Notes: generated from the letters alone by a model not told the origin. A stretch of DNA of 56,030 nt from Nonomuraea sp. MG754425 (GCF_021699195.1 NZ_SSXE01000040.1:1-56030), one strand, 5' to 3'. Numbered from the stretch's first letter, positions 18,502-27,581 are shown. Made by a program: numbers and translations.

Positions 18502-19217
18502 CAGGCGCGGCTCAGCGGCTGCGGTTCGGCGCTCGTACGGGGGCGGTGCAGGGCCTCGTCGTAGCGGTGCCAGATCAGCGCCGCCACGTCCGGGTCCGCG
18601 CCCAGCGGGTCGCTGACCAGGTCCGCCCCGGCCGAGGCGAGCCGGTCGTGGAAGAAGCCGGGCGCCAGCACGTACGAGGCGACGGCCACCCGGGCGGCGG
18701 GCGGCGAGCCGAGTCGTCGCATGGCCTCCTCCAGCGACGGCGTGCCGGACGAGGCGAAGGCGGCCGTGACCGGGCGTGCCAGGCGCACGGCGAGCAGGTG
18801 GGCGGCGGCGCGCACGTCGGCCAGCGCCGAAGGGTCGGACGAGCCGGCCGCGCCGAGCAGCACGGCGTCCGTGGCACGCAGGCCGGCCCGCGCCAGCTTG
18901 CGCGCGAGCGCCGAGGTCAGCAGCCGGTGCGGGCCGAGCCAGCCGGCCACCACCGCGTCCGGACGGTGCTCGGCGATGACCTCGGGCAGGTCGATGTGCA
19001 CGTGGTAGCCGCCCGCCAGCAGCAGCGGCACCACGACCACGGGCCCGCGCACCACGGGCAGCACCTCGGCCAGGGCGGGCGAGCTGATCTCCAGGTAGCT
19101 CAGCTCCACCCGCTGCCCGGGACGGGCCCTCCTGACCGTCTCCGCCAGCGCCGACAGGGTCTGCTCCCCGTCGGCGCTGCGGGTGCCGTGCGCGGCCAGG
19201 ACGAGCGCGGGCGTCAC
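18501..19217 (-). CDS. sirohydrochlorin chelatase (CbiX/SirB type)
   Basis: 238-aa class II chelatase with the N-terminal ALVLAAHGTRSADGEQ motif; the His is the metal-binding and catalytic residue. A second copy of the fold (about residues 120-225) contains a matching loop, as in two-domain CbiX/SirB. It would insert iron (siroheme) or cobalt into sirohydrochlorin. GTG 19217 has GGAG 7 nt upstream. It lies directly downstream of the HemD-like regulator gene, the pairing seen in Rv0260c-Rv0259c, which points to siroheme for nitrite or sulfite reductase. Confidence 0.9.
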   Translation of the reverse strand: MTPALVLAAHGTRSADGEQTLSALAETVRRARPGQRVELSYLEISSPALAEVLPVVRGPVVVVPLLLAGGYHVHIDLPEVIAEHRPDAVVAGWLGPHRLLTSALARKLARAGLRATDAVLLGAAGSSDPSALADVRAAAHLLAVRLARPVTAAFASSGTPSLEEAMRRLGSPPAARVAVASYVLAPGFFHDRLASAGADLVSDPLGADPDVAALIWHRYDEALHRPRTSAEPQPLSRA

Positions 19218-19311
19218 CGGCCCGCTCCGGCGCGGCCGGTCAAGGTGCTGCCCCAGGGCATGGTGGTGGTCTCCTCGTGGTAGGGGTGGCGCCCGGGAGC
19301 CGGGCGGCCCG

Positions 19312-20475
19312 TCAAAAGCCTGCCTCGTACAGGCAGGCGAGCCGGTAGCCGCGCTTGACCACCGTCTCGACGATGCCGCTGGGTCCGAGGGCGCGGCGCA
19401 GCCGGGTGATGGCCATCTCGACGGCGTGCTCGGCCGAGTCGCGGGCGACGCTGCCGGGCAGCACCGTACGCAGGTCGGCCCGCGACACCACGTGTCCCGG
19501 CTTGTCGGCCAGGCGTTTGAGCACCGCCATCGGGGCGGGCGGCAGGGGACGCAGTTCGCCGTCCACGACCACGGCGTGGCCGCGGATCTCCAGCCGGTGC
19601 TCACCGGCCGTGAGCCGGGTGACGCCGTGCTCGGGCAGGTGCCGGGCCAGGGCGCGGGCCAGCGCGCCGAGACGGGAGCGGTCGGGTTGCAGGGTCGGCA
19701 CTCCGCGTGAGGTCAGCGGCTCGGCGGTGACGGGCCCCACGCAGGCGGCCACGACCGATCCGCTGAACGCGGCCAGCAGCGCCTCCTCCAGCCCTTCCGC
19801 CCTGGCGGAGCCGAGCATGGCGTGCACGGCGGGCGCGCTGGTGAAGGCGACCGCGTCCACCGAGCCGGAGATCGTCTGGCTGATGAGGCGGCGCAGCGGC
19901 GAGATGTCACGGTAGGGCAGCCACCGGTAGACCGGGATCTCGATCACCTCGGCCCCGGCCTCGCGCAGTGCGGCCACGAAGTCGCTGAGCGGCTCGCCGT
20001 GCTGCTGCACCGCGATGCGCCGCCCGCGCAGGTCCTGTGCCAGGAGGTACTCCTTGACCTCCGAGCACGACTCGGTAGAGGGGGTCCAGTGGTCGTTGAG
20101 GCCCGCGGCGCGCACCGCTCCCCTGGCCTTGGGGCCACGGGTGAGCAGGCGGGCCTTGGACAGGTGCTCGCCCAGGTCGGCGGACAGGCCCCAGCCCTCG
20201 GCGGCGGCCATCCAGCCGCGGAAGCCGACGCCGGTGGTGACGACGACGTCGTCGAGCGGGGCCTCCAGGCCCTGCCGGGTGGCGGCGAGCAGGTCGGTGT
20301 CCTCGGCCAGCGGGACGAGACGGATCGCGGGGGCGCTGACCACGCGGGCGCCGCGGCGCTCCAGCAGCGCCCCGAACTCCTCCCGCCGTCTCGTGGCCGT
20401 CACGCCGACGGTGAAGCCCGCCAGGGCGTCCGGCGCCGTTTCCGGCGATGAGCCCTCTTGGGGAAGCGCGCTCAT
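19312..20475 (-). CDS. nnaR: NnaR-type regulator: uroporphyrinogen-III synthase domain fused to a winged helix
   Basis: 387 aa. Residues about 20-275 form a HemD-like bilobed domain (GFTVGVTATRRREEFGALLE at the start, then a VVTTGVGFRGW motif). Residues about 290-385 are an OmpR/PhoB-type winged helix (LADKPGHVVSRADLRTVLPG and MAITRLRRALG). This fusion is the architecture of NnaR, which acts with GlnR on nitrite/nitrate assimilation genes in mycobacteria and streptomycetes; enzymatic HemD activity is doubtful. GGAGG lies 7 nt before ATG 20475, and a strong hairpin sits in the leader. It likely forms an operon with the chelatase gene (94-nt gap). Confidence 0.9.
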   Translation of the reverse strand: MSALPQEGSSPETAPDALAGFTVGVTATRRREEFGALLERRGARVVSAPAIRLVPLAEDTDLLAATRQGLEAPLDDVVVTTGVGFRGWMAAAEGWGLSADLGEHLSKARLLTRGPKARGAVRAAGLNDHWTPSTESCSEVKEYLLAQDLRGRRIAVQQHGEPLSDFVAALREAGAEVIEIPVYRWLPYRDISPLRRLISQTISGSVDAVAFTSAPAVHAMLGSARAEGLEEALLAAFSGSVVAACVGPVTAEPLTSRGVPTLQPDRSRLGALARALARHLPEHGVTRLTAGEHRLEIRGHAVVVDGELRPLPPAPMAVLKRLADKPGHVVSRADLRTVLPGSVARDSAEHAVEMAITRLRRALGPSGIVETVVKRGYRLACLYEAGF

Positions 20476-20501
20476 GCTTGCACCTCCAGGTAGTCAAGGA
20501 C

Positions 20502-20532
20502 GCCTGGCCGGGCCCCGAGCACCCGGCCAGGC
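20502..20532 (-). promoter_or_regulatory. hairpin in the nnaR leader
   Basis: Perfect 11-bp stem GCCTGGCCGGG / CCCGGCCAGGC with a 9-nt loop, starting 27 nt before the nnaR start codon. It could be an attenuator, an mRNA stabiliser or a protein-binding dyad. A GTTAC-N6-GCTAC string further upstream (about 20620) weakly recalls a GlnR half-site. Confidence 0.45.
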
Positions 20533-20703
20533 ATCACAGGCGCGTGTGACACAAGTGAGATCACCCTCCGATACTGCTTTCGGGTGGTTTCACCGCTGGG
20601 TCTCTTCTGTTACCGCTGTGCTACAAGGCACGACCTTCGCGATTGACGAGACGCACTCCTGGGAAACGTCCATCGTGACGACGCCGCCTATGGGGGAGTT
20701 CGG

Positions 20704-21189
20704 GTGACGGTCCGGCCTATTCGCACGTTCGACGATCCGGTGCTGCGCGTGGTCGCGGCCCCGGTGAAGGACTTCGATCGGGAGCTACGGCTGCTGGTCA
20801 AGGCGCTGACCGCCACGATGCGGGCGGGCTCGGGCCGGGCCGGTCTGGCGGCTCCGCAGATCGGCGAGCCGGTACGGGTGGTGGTCTACTCCTACGACGG
20901 CAAGTCGGGCCACCTGGTCAACCCGCGGCTGGAGCTGTCGGAGCGGAAGATCACCGCCGACGAGGCGTGCCTGTCGGCGCCCAGCGTGTGGTGGCCACTG
21001 GAACGTTCCTACCTGGTCACGGCGCGTGGTCGCGACATGTTCGGCAAGCCCGTCACGGTGCGCGCGCTCGGCGTGCTGGCCAGGGTGCTCCAGCACGAGA
21101 TCGACCACCTCGACGGTGTGCTGTTCAGCGACCATCTGGAGGCGGCCGAGCGCGAGCGGTTCCTCGCCGAGGCGCTGCCCGCGAGCTGA
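20704..21189 (+). CDS. def: peptide deformylase
   Basis: 161-aa metalloenzyme that removes the formyl group from nascent proteins. Motif 1 is AGLAAPQIG (canonical GxGLAAPQ), motif 2 is E87-A-C89-L-S (canonical EGCLS, with Ala in place of Gly; Cys89 is the metal ligand), and motif 3 is QHEIDHLDG with the two His ligands and catalytic Glu. GTG 20704 follows GGGGGAG. The Gly-to-Ala change in motif 2 is seen in some secondary actinobacterial deformylases, so this may be an accessory enzyme rather than the housekeeping one. Confidence 0.92.
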   Translation: MTVRPIRTFDDPVLRVVAAPVKDFDRELRLLVKALTATMRAGSGRAGLAAPQIGEPVRVVVYSYDGKSGHLVNPRLELSERKITADEACLSAPSVWWPLERSYLVTARGRDMFGKPVTVRALGVLARVLQHEIDHLDGVLFSDHLEAAERERFLAEALPAS

Positions 21190-21216
21190 GCCCACGCTTG
21201 CGGGCGGCGGCGCTCG

Positions 21217-21471
21217 TCAGTGCCGTGCGGCGGTCTCGGCGGGCAGGCCCAGCTCACGCCGCTGTGCCGGGTCGGTGCCGCCCCAGACGCCGTACGCCTG
21301 CCGCGTGCGCAGCGCGTACTCGAGGCACGGCTCGCGTACGGGGCAGCCGGCGCACACCTGTTTGGCCTGCTCGACCTGCGACTGGCTCGGCCCTTCCGTG
21401 GAGATGGGAAAGAACAGTTCCGGGTCCAGGTCGAGGCAGGCGGCCCTGCGTGTCCAGTCGAGCATCATCAT
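21217..21471 (-). CDS. WhiB-family iron-sulfur transcription factor (WhiB1/WblE-like)
   Basis: 84 aa. Four cluster cysteines at 12, 40, 43 and 49 (C-x27-C-x2-C-x5-C), a YGVWGG turn motif and a short basic C-terminus. WhiB proteins bind a 4Fe-4S cluster, sense NO or oxygen and act with the primary sigma factor. The acidic DPELFFP segment and small size resemble WhiB1/WblE. The start is among three consecutive ATG/ATG-like codons; the first is used. Confidence 0.92.
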   Translation of the reverse strand: MMMLDWTRRAACLDLDPELFFPISTEGPSQSQVEQAKQVCAGCPVREPCLEYALRTRQAYGVWGGTDPAQRRELGLPAETAARH

Positions 21472-21743
21472 GCCTCTGGCGCCTACCCATGGGTCCGGGC
21501 CTCATACCTCGCCGGACGGCAGTACCGTGCGGCGGGGTGGTCGCGGGGCCGGACCCGCGCTTTCGGCGGGCGTGTGGCGTCGACCTGGGCGGACGGCGCG
21601 GCCTCATTCGCCGCCCGTGAACGCCGGCTCCTTGGCCGTGGGCGCGGTTTCGCCGTGGGCGGGGCGGCGGGTGCCGGGCAGCACAACTCCGGCCGGGTCG
21701 CCCTGCCGGGCACCCGTGCCGGCCGACGCGCCCGAGGAGATGC

Positions 21744-22334
21744 CTACCAGCGGCTCCAGCCCATGGCGCGGGCCCAGGGGGCGGCGGCGGCCGGCACGGG
21801 CCCCTCGGCGTCGCTGAGCACCCGGTCCACGACGTCGGTGAGATCGTCGGCGACCTCGGCGGCCTGCTGGATCTCCTCCTGCGGCGTCTGCGCGGTCGGG
21901 ACGAGGATGCCCCTGGCCCCCGCGGCCCTGGCCGCCTCCATGTCGCGGCCGATGTCACCGACGACCACGCAGTCGCGGGGGCTGACGTCGAGCACGGCGG
22001 CGGCCCTGATGACGAGGCCGGGCGCGGGTTTGCGGCAGGTGCAGCCGTCGGTGTCGTCGTGGACGCAGATCGCCCACGCGTCGAACGGGCCGAGCAGCTC
22101 CTCCACCTTGGCGTTCACCTGGTCCATCTCGTCGGGGGACAGCAGGCCCTTGGCCACGCCCGACTGGTTGGTGACCACGGCCAGCGGAACGTCGGCGCGT
22201 CTGAGCCTGCCCAGCGCCTCGATCGCGCCGGGCATGGGCTCGACGAGGTCCGGGTCTCCGTTGTACGGCACGTCCCTGATCAAGGTTCCGTCCCGGTCGA
22301 AGAGCACGGCCCCGGGACGCCGCTTTTCGAACAC
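21744..22334 (-). CDS. HAD-IIIA phosphatase, GmhB / histidinol-phosphatase type
   Basis: 196 aa. Motif I LFDRDGTLIRD carries both aspartates, motif II is VVTNQSG, a metal-binding CTCRKPAPG loop with cysteines is typical of GmhB (the zinc loop), and motif IV is VVGDIGRDMEAA. It likely hydrolyses the 7-phosphate of a heptose bisphosphate or a related sugar phosphate. GTG 22334 follows GGAGG at 6 nt. It is divergent from the glycosyltransferase locus, which fits sugar-nucleotide work; histidinol-phosphate is the main alternative. Confidence 0.88.
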   Translation of the reverse strand: MFEKRRPGAVLFDRDGTLIRDVPYNGDPDLVEPMPGAIEALGRLRRADVPLAVVTNQSGVAKGLLSPDEMDQVNAKVEELLGPFDAWAICVHDDTDGCTCRKPAPGLVIRAAAVLDVSPRDCVVVGDIGRDMEAARAAGARGILVPTAQTPQEEIQQAAEVADDLTDVVDRVLSDAEGPVPAAAAPWARAMGWSRW

Positions 22335-22504
22335 CTGTCACCTCCGTCGCGTGTCCGGCAGCTACCCGGCGCCCGATCCGGCAAACAAGCACACAGAGTG
22401 GTCAAAAACCTGAGATATCCCGCTTTTTCCTCCCTTGCGGGGTGACCGAATGTTTGAGCATCGCTCCTCTCGGTAGCGGTGCTCCACGTCATCGGGGAGG
22501 AAGC

Positions 22505-22600
22505 ATGAGGTTGCCCGGCATCAACGCGATCTTCCACGATCCCACCGCCGCCGCCCTGACGGCCGACGGAAGCGTCGCGCCCGGCCCCGGTGGCGCGGCG
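22505..22600 (+). pseudogene. N-terminal relic of a carbamoyltransferase
   Basis: ATG 22505 has an excellent GGGGAGG ribosome binding site 4 nt away and encodes MRLPGINAIFHDPTAAALTA, the signature start of NodU/CmcH-type carbamoyltransferases (LGINAxFHDPAAAL). Similarity stops after about 30 residues, where the usual AAAEEERF segment should come; the remaining 500 or so residues are absent. The same frame stays open to the glycosyltransferase, but codons such as ATA, AAA, TTT and GTA around 22665-22710 do not fit the window's usage. It is read as a decayed gene whose start survived. Confidence 0.65.
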
Positions 22601-22897
22601 GCCGGGGTCCGGGTTCCGGGCGGCGATGACAGCGATGACGGCAAACCCGCTGCTCAACGGCCATTGCCGGATATAGCCAAATTTATGGGGCAATGGGTAG
22701 TCGTCGGCGGCGCTGCCGACAAAGGCGCGTATGTCGTGGTGCCCCCAGAGACATCGGCCCCCACCCGCACCTGGCCTGCCGACGGGCACCGGCAGTCCGT
22801 ACGGGCACCGGCCGAAGGCGGCCACCCGGTCGCCATGACCGGCACGGAACATGACCCCACCGCCCACGTCACCGGCGACGTCACCGTTGGCCTGAGC

Positions 22898-22993
22898 GGC
22901 GTGACCACAGGCGTGACCACAGGTGTGACCCAAGGCGAGACCACGAGTGTGGCTACAGGCGTGGCCACAGGCATGACCACGGGCGCGACCACA
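22898..22993 (+). repeat. eight tandem 12-bp repeats
   Basis: Eight units of exactly 12 bp, consensus GGCGTGACCACA, with no indel between them. In the frame of the relic and the downstream glycosyltransferase they encode Gly-Val-Thr-Thr-like tetrapeptides (GVTT, GVTT, GVTQ, GETT, SVAT, GVAT, GMTT, GATT). Units 1 and 2 are identical; the others differ at 1-4 positions. The flanking 22600-23194 stretch has no recognised gene. Confidence 0.9.
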
Positions 22994-23194
22994 TCCGCGG
23001 ACCCGGCCACCGTGATCGAGCCGACCCCGCGACCGAGCGACCGGCACCGGCCCCGCACATCTGGCAGCGCCCACCGGCACACGGGTCACGCACCGGTCCG
23101 CCCAGCCATGGCAGCGCGGCGGCACCGGGATGCCCGTGCCCGTCCCGAAACAGCAAGTGAGCACGCGGTCAAAGGCAGTGAGGGAGCTGACGCA

Positions 23195-24388
23195 GTGAAG
23201 GTCGATCTCATCTCGGAGCACGCGGACCCGCTGGCGGCGGTCGGCGGCGTGGACTCCGGCGGCCAGAACGTCTACGTCGCCGCGCTGGCCGTGGCCCTCG
23301 CGCGGCGCGGGCACACGGTCGTCGTCCACACCCGGCGCTCGTCCGCCTCGCAGCCGGACTCGGTGAGCCTGGCGCAGGGCGTCACGGTCGAGTACGTCGC
23401 GGCCGGTCCCGCGGCGCCCGTCCCCAAGGACGAGTTGCCGCCGTACATGGCGGAGTTCGCCGGGCGGCTGGCCCGGCGCTGGGCCGAGCACCGGCCGGAC
23501 ATCGCGCACGCGCACTTCTGGATGAGCGGGCAGGCGGCGCTGCGGGCGGCGGCGGACCTCGGGGTGCCGGTGGTGCAGACGTTCCACGCGCTCGGCACGG
23601 TCAAGCGGCGCTGGCAGGGCGGGGCCGACACCAGCCCCGCGCACCGGGTCGCGACCGAGCTCGAGATCGGCGAGCGAGCCGACGCGGTGCTGGCGACCTG
23701 CAGCGACGAGGTGAACGAGCTGCGCGCGATGGGCGTCCCCGAGCAGCGCATCTCGGTCGTGCCGTGCGGGGTGGACCTGGCGGCGTTCTGCCCGCAGGGG
23801 CCGGTGGCGCCGCGCGGGGACGGCCCGCTGGTGCTCAGCATCGGCCGCATGGTGCCGCGCAAGGGCGTGGACACCCTGCTCAAGGCGATGCGCCAGGTCC
23901 CCGGCGCCGACCTGGTGATCGCCGGCGGCGGCCGGGACGACACCGAGGCCGTCAGGCTGCGCGAGCTGGCCGAGGGGTTCGGCATGGGGCGGCGGGTGCG
24001 CGTCATCGGCTCCGTGGCGCGGCGGCAGGTGCCGTCGCTGATGCGCTCGGCCGACGTCGTGGTGGCGGTGCCCTGGTACGAGCCGTTCGGCATGGTGCCG
24101 CTGGAGGCGATGGCGTGCGGGGTGCCGGTGATCGCCTCGGCGGTCGGCGGCCACCTGGACACGGTCGAGGGCTGCGGCGTGCTCGTGCCGCCGCGCCGGC
24201 CGCGCGCCCTGGCCAGGGCGCTCAGGGAGGTGCTCGGCGACTCCGGCCGCCGGGCGGAGCTCGGCGCGGACGGCGCCCGAAGGGCCCGCGAGCGCTACGG
24301 CTGGCCCCGCGTGGCCGAGCGTACGGAGGCGGTGTACACGCAGGCCATCGACGGGAAGACCTGCCGCCTGGCCGCCCTGGGCGGTTGA
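23195..24388 (+). CDS. GT4-family glycosyltransferase
   Basis: 397-aa GT-B enzyme. The N-terminal domain has the GGVDSGGQNVYVAALAVAL acceptor-loop motif of sucrose-phosphate-synthase/MshA-like enzymes; the C-terminal domain has the donor site SIGRMVPRKGVDTLLKA and the EPFGMVPLEAMACGVPVIAS retaining GT4 motif. It would transfer a nucleotide-activated sugar to a small acceptor or polymer. GTG 23195 has GGGAG about 9 nt upstream and marks where homology begins, although the open frame extends back to 22442. Neighbouring epimerase and HAD genes point to surface or secondary-metabolite sugar assembly. Confidence 0.88.
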   Translation: MKVDLISEHADPLAAVGGVDSGGQNVYVAALAVALARRGHTVVVHTRRSSASQPDSVSLAQGVTVEYVAAGPAAPVPKDELPPYMAEFAGRLARRWAEHRPDIAHAHFWMSGQAALRAAADLGVPVVQTFHALGTVKRRWQGGADTSPAHRVATELEIGERADAVLATCSDEVNELRAMGVPEQRISVVPCGVDLAAFCPQGPVAPRGDGPLVLSIGRMVPRKGVDTLLKAMRQVPGADLVIAGGGRDDTEAVRLRELAEGFGMGRRVRVIGSVARRQVPSLMRSADVVVAVPWYEPFGMVPLEAMACGVPVIASAVGGHLDTVEGCGVLVPPRRPRALARALREVLGDSGRRAELGADGARRARERYGWPRVAERTEAVYTQAIDGKTCRLAALGG

Positions 24389-24455
24389 TCGTGGACGCCC
24401 GCGGACACACACGTCGGCCGGAGATCGAAGTCGCCGCCACCATGGAGGTCACCCG

Positions 24456-25418
<963 letters not shown>

Positions 25419-25454
25419 CCGGCCGTCCCGGGGGCGGCGGCCCGCCGTTCCCCT

Positions 25455-26417
25455 TCACCGGTCGTTCCCGGCCCGCAGCCAGTCCAGGTACTCGGCGACG
25501 GCGCGCCCGGTGTCGTAGGCGGGTTCGTACCCGGTGTCCGCGCGCAGCCGGGTGATGTCGAGGAAGTGGTCGTCGGTGCCCGGGGCGAGCCCTTCTGGCA
25601 GGTCCACGCGCAGCTCAGGGACCAGCTTCCGGACCGCCGCGACCAGCTCGCCGTTGGTGGTCAGGCGCCCGGAGGCCACGTTGTACGTCCGGTGCCGCAG
25701 CCGCTCGGCCACCTGCAGCAATGCCAGGGCCCGGCCGCAGTCCTTGACGTAACACAGGTCGAGCCCGTTGCCCAGGTGCGGGACGGCGTGCAGGGCGGAC
25801 AGGTCCGGCTCGGCCCCGCGGGCGGCGGCGTGCACGAGCTGCGGAGCGGGGAAGAACGGGTCGGGGTTGTGCCCGAGCGGCCCCCAGATGGCGCCGATGC
25901 GGTAGTTGACCGCCTCGACGCCGAGCGCCTGGGCCAGGTGGTCGGCCAGCAGCTCGCCGATCTTCTTGAAGCCGGGGATCGGGTGCGCGACGGTCATCGG
26001 CAGCGGCAGGTCCTCGCGGTAGGGCCCGTCGGTGGCGACGCCGCCGTACACGCCGATCGTGCTGGCCAGGCCGAGCCGGCGCACCTGCCAGTCGCGGGCC
26101 GCGCGGAAGACGTTGAACAGGCTCCTGAGCGCGCGCTCGGCATGCTCGACCGGCTCGTACGCGCCGACCGGCCAGGGCATGGAGCCGGCGAGGTGCAGGA
26201 TGCCGGTGATCTTGTGCCGGTCCCCGATCTCCAGCAGGGCCCGCTCGTCGGCGAGGTCGGCCTGTTCGACGTAGAGCCGCTCGCCGGCCTCGGCGGCGAA
26301 GGCGGCGGGCGGCTCGGCGGCGCGGCGCTGGACGAGCACGCACGACTCCCCCAGGTCCAGCAGCGCGCGGGTGGTGTGCGTGCCGATGAAGCCCAGCCCG
26401 CCGGTGACCAGAATCAT
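25455..26417 (-). CDS. NAD-dependent epimerase/dehydratase family protein with altered catalytic site
   Basis: 320-aa extended SDR with GGLGFIGTHTTRALL at the N-terminus and a STIGVYGG strand. Where Y-x3-K is expected the sequence reads HPIPGFKKIGE: the lysine seems present, but Ile stands at the tyrosine position. The C-terminal substrate domain has YNVASGRLTTNGEL. It may bind NAD and sugar nucleotide without the usual catalysis, or the Tyr role is filled elsewhere. GGAGG is 7 nt before ATG 26417. Convergent with the previous epimerase. Confidence 0.85.
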   Translation of the reverse strand: MILVTGGLGFIGTHTTRALLDLGESCVLVQRRAAEPPAAFAAEAGERLYVEQADLADERALLEIGDRHKITGILHLAGSMPWPVGAYEPVEHAERALRSLFNVFRAARDWQVRRLGLASTIGVYGGVATDGPYREDLPLPMTVAHPIPGFKKIGELLADHLAQALGVEAVNYRIGAIWGPLGHNPDPFFPAPQLVHAAARGAEPDLSALHAVPHLGNGLDLCYVKDCGRALALLQVAERLRHRTYNVASGRLTTNGELVAAVRKLVPELRVDLPEGLAPGTDDHFLDITRLRADTGYEPAYDTGRAVAEYLDWLRAGNDR

Positions 26418-26481
26418 GTCAATCCTCCAGATAGTCAGCTCAACTGATTATCAGTGTACACGGACCTGTAAATGACGGTGT

Positions 26482-26509
26482 ACTCTCATAAGAAAGTTGA
26501 CTCTCATAA
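26482..26509. promoter_or_regulatory. direct repeat in the epimerase-VOC divergent promoter
   Basis: ACTCTCATAA occurs at 26482-26491 and again at 26500-26509 (18-bp period). A TTGACT box (26497-26502) lies between and into the second copy, and GTGTAC occurs twice just upstream (about 26455 and 26478). This AT-rich patch is the control region of the two divergent genes. Confidence 0.5.
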
Positions 26510-26537
26510 TTTGCCGAGACGACGGAGGTGGCCCGTC

Positions 26538-27491
26538 ATGGGCGACGGCGGCAACGGCCTGCACCACGTGGGACACGTCGTGCGAGACCTGAACCACGCG
26601 ACGGAGCGATACCGGCGGCTCGGGTTCACCGTGGCGGCACCCGCCTACCCCGTGCTGCCGCGCGTCGCCGGAGGGCCCGCGGAGCCGTTCGGCGTGGCCA
26701 ACACCCACGTGTACTTCGCCCGCAACTTCGTCGAACTGGTCGCCGTCATCGACGACGCCGGCCGTCTGCCCGGCACGGCCCGGCCCATCCCGCTGCGGGT
26801 CCCCGACGACAGGCTGGCGGGGCTGCGGGCGGCCATCGGCGCCACCGCCGCCAACATCGCGTCCTTCCTGCGGCGCTTCCAGGGCGTGCACATCATGATC
26901 GCCGACACGGCGGACCTCGACGGCGTCGCCGCCGGGCTGAGCGCCGCCGGGATCGTCCACGGGGGCGTGCACGCCGTCCAGCGGCCCGTCGAGACCGATT
27001 CCGGCACCCGGATGGAGCCCGCGCGCTACCTGGAGATCTCCCATCCCGGCCTACCCGCCGGGCGGGTGCCGGAAGGCCGGATCGGGTTCGCCGAGAACGC
27101 CCCGTCCGGCCCGCGGCGCACCGGACATCCCAACGGGGCCACCGAACTGGTCGAATGCGTGCTGTGCGGGCCCGATGCGGCGTTGCCCGAGTTCGAGCGG
27201 CGCTACGGCGCCTGCTTCGGCCCGGCGCGCCGTGACCGGGTGGCGACGCGGTTCGGCCGGGCGGACGTCACCGTCGTGGCCGCGTCGAGGCTCGCCGGAC
27301 TGCTGCCCGGCGAACGTCCGGCCGCCCTGCCGGCGTTCGTCGCCTACGCGGTGTCGGTGCGCGACCTCGCCGCCACCGAGCGGCTGCTGTCCGGCAACGG
27401 CGTCCCGGTCACCCGGACCGGCCCCGGAGAGCTGTTCGTGCCCGCCTCCGCCGCGCTGGGCACCGCGATCGTCTTCCGCCAGGACGGCTGA
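26538..27491 (+). CDS. VOC/glyoxalase-like protein
   Basis: 317 aa. The N-terminal part (LHHVGHVVRDLNHATERYRR then GFTVAAPAYPVL) is a glyoxalase-like/VOC module with the first metal-ligand His. A second, more diverged VOC half follows at about residues 205-315 (PAFVAYAVSVRDLAATERLL). VOC proteins use metal-dependent chemistry (lyase, dioxygenase, resistance) or bind ligands; the activity is not predictable here. ATG 26538 follows GGAGG; an in-frame extension to 26472 crosses the promoter repeats and is rejected. Confidence 0.82.
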   Translation: MGDGGNGLHHVGHVVRDLNHATERYRRLGFTVAAPAYPVLPRVAGGPAEPFGVANTHVYFARNFVELVAVIDDAGRLPGTARPIPLRVPDDRLAGLRAAIGATAANIASFLRRFQGVHIMIADTADLDGVAAGLSAAGIVHGGVHAVQRPVETDSGTRMEPARYLEISHPGLPAGRVPEGRIGFAENAPSGPRRTGHPNGATELVECVLCGPDAALPEFERRYGACFGPARRDRVATRFGRADVTVVAASRLAGLLPGERPAALPAFVAYAVSVRDLAATERLLSGNGVPVTRTGPGELFVPASAALGTAIVFRQDG

Positions 27492-27508
27492 GCCGCGCGG
27501 ACGAGAAA

Positions 27509-27535
27509 GCGGCCGCCCCGGGACGGGACGGCCGC
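27509..27535. terminator. convergent hairpin between the VOC gene and mshC
   Basis: Stem GCGGCCG / CGGCCGC with a loop that itself allows a CCC/GGG extension. It lies 17 nt after the VOC stop and 46 nt before the mshC stop, so it can serve both strands. No T-tract. Confidence 0.45.
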
Positions 27536-27581
27536 CGGAGAAGCGGTGAAGACCGTGATCGGACGGCGGGAGCGGACGGGG

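Noticed and set aside
21472..21743. Small ORF of 76 codons on the minus strand between whiB and the HAD gene
   Set aside because: Arg/Pro-rich frame with no ribosome binding site or motif; the gap is treated as non-coding.
22654..23082. Minus-strand ORF across the 12-bp repeat
   Set aside because: All frames stay open across the repeat because the unit is a multiple of three; no ribosome binding site or family match.
26472..26537. Longer start for the VOC protein
   Set aside because: It passes through promoter repeats, while ATG 26538 has GGAGG.
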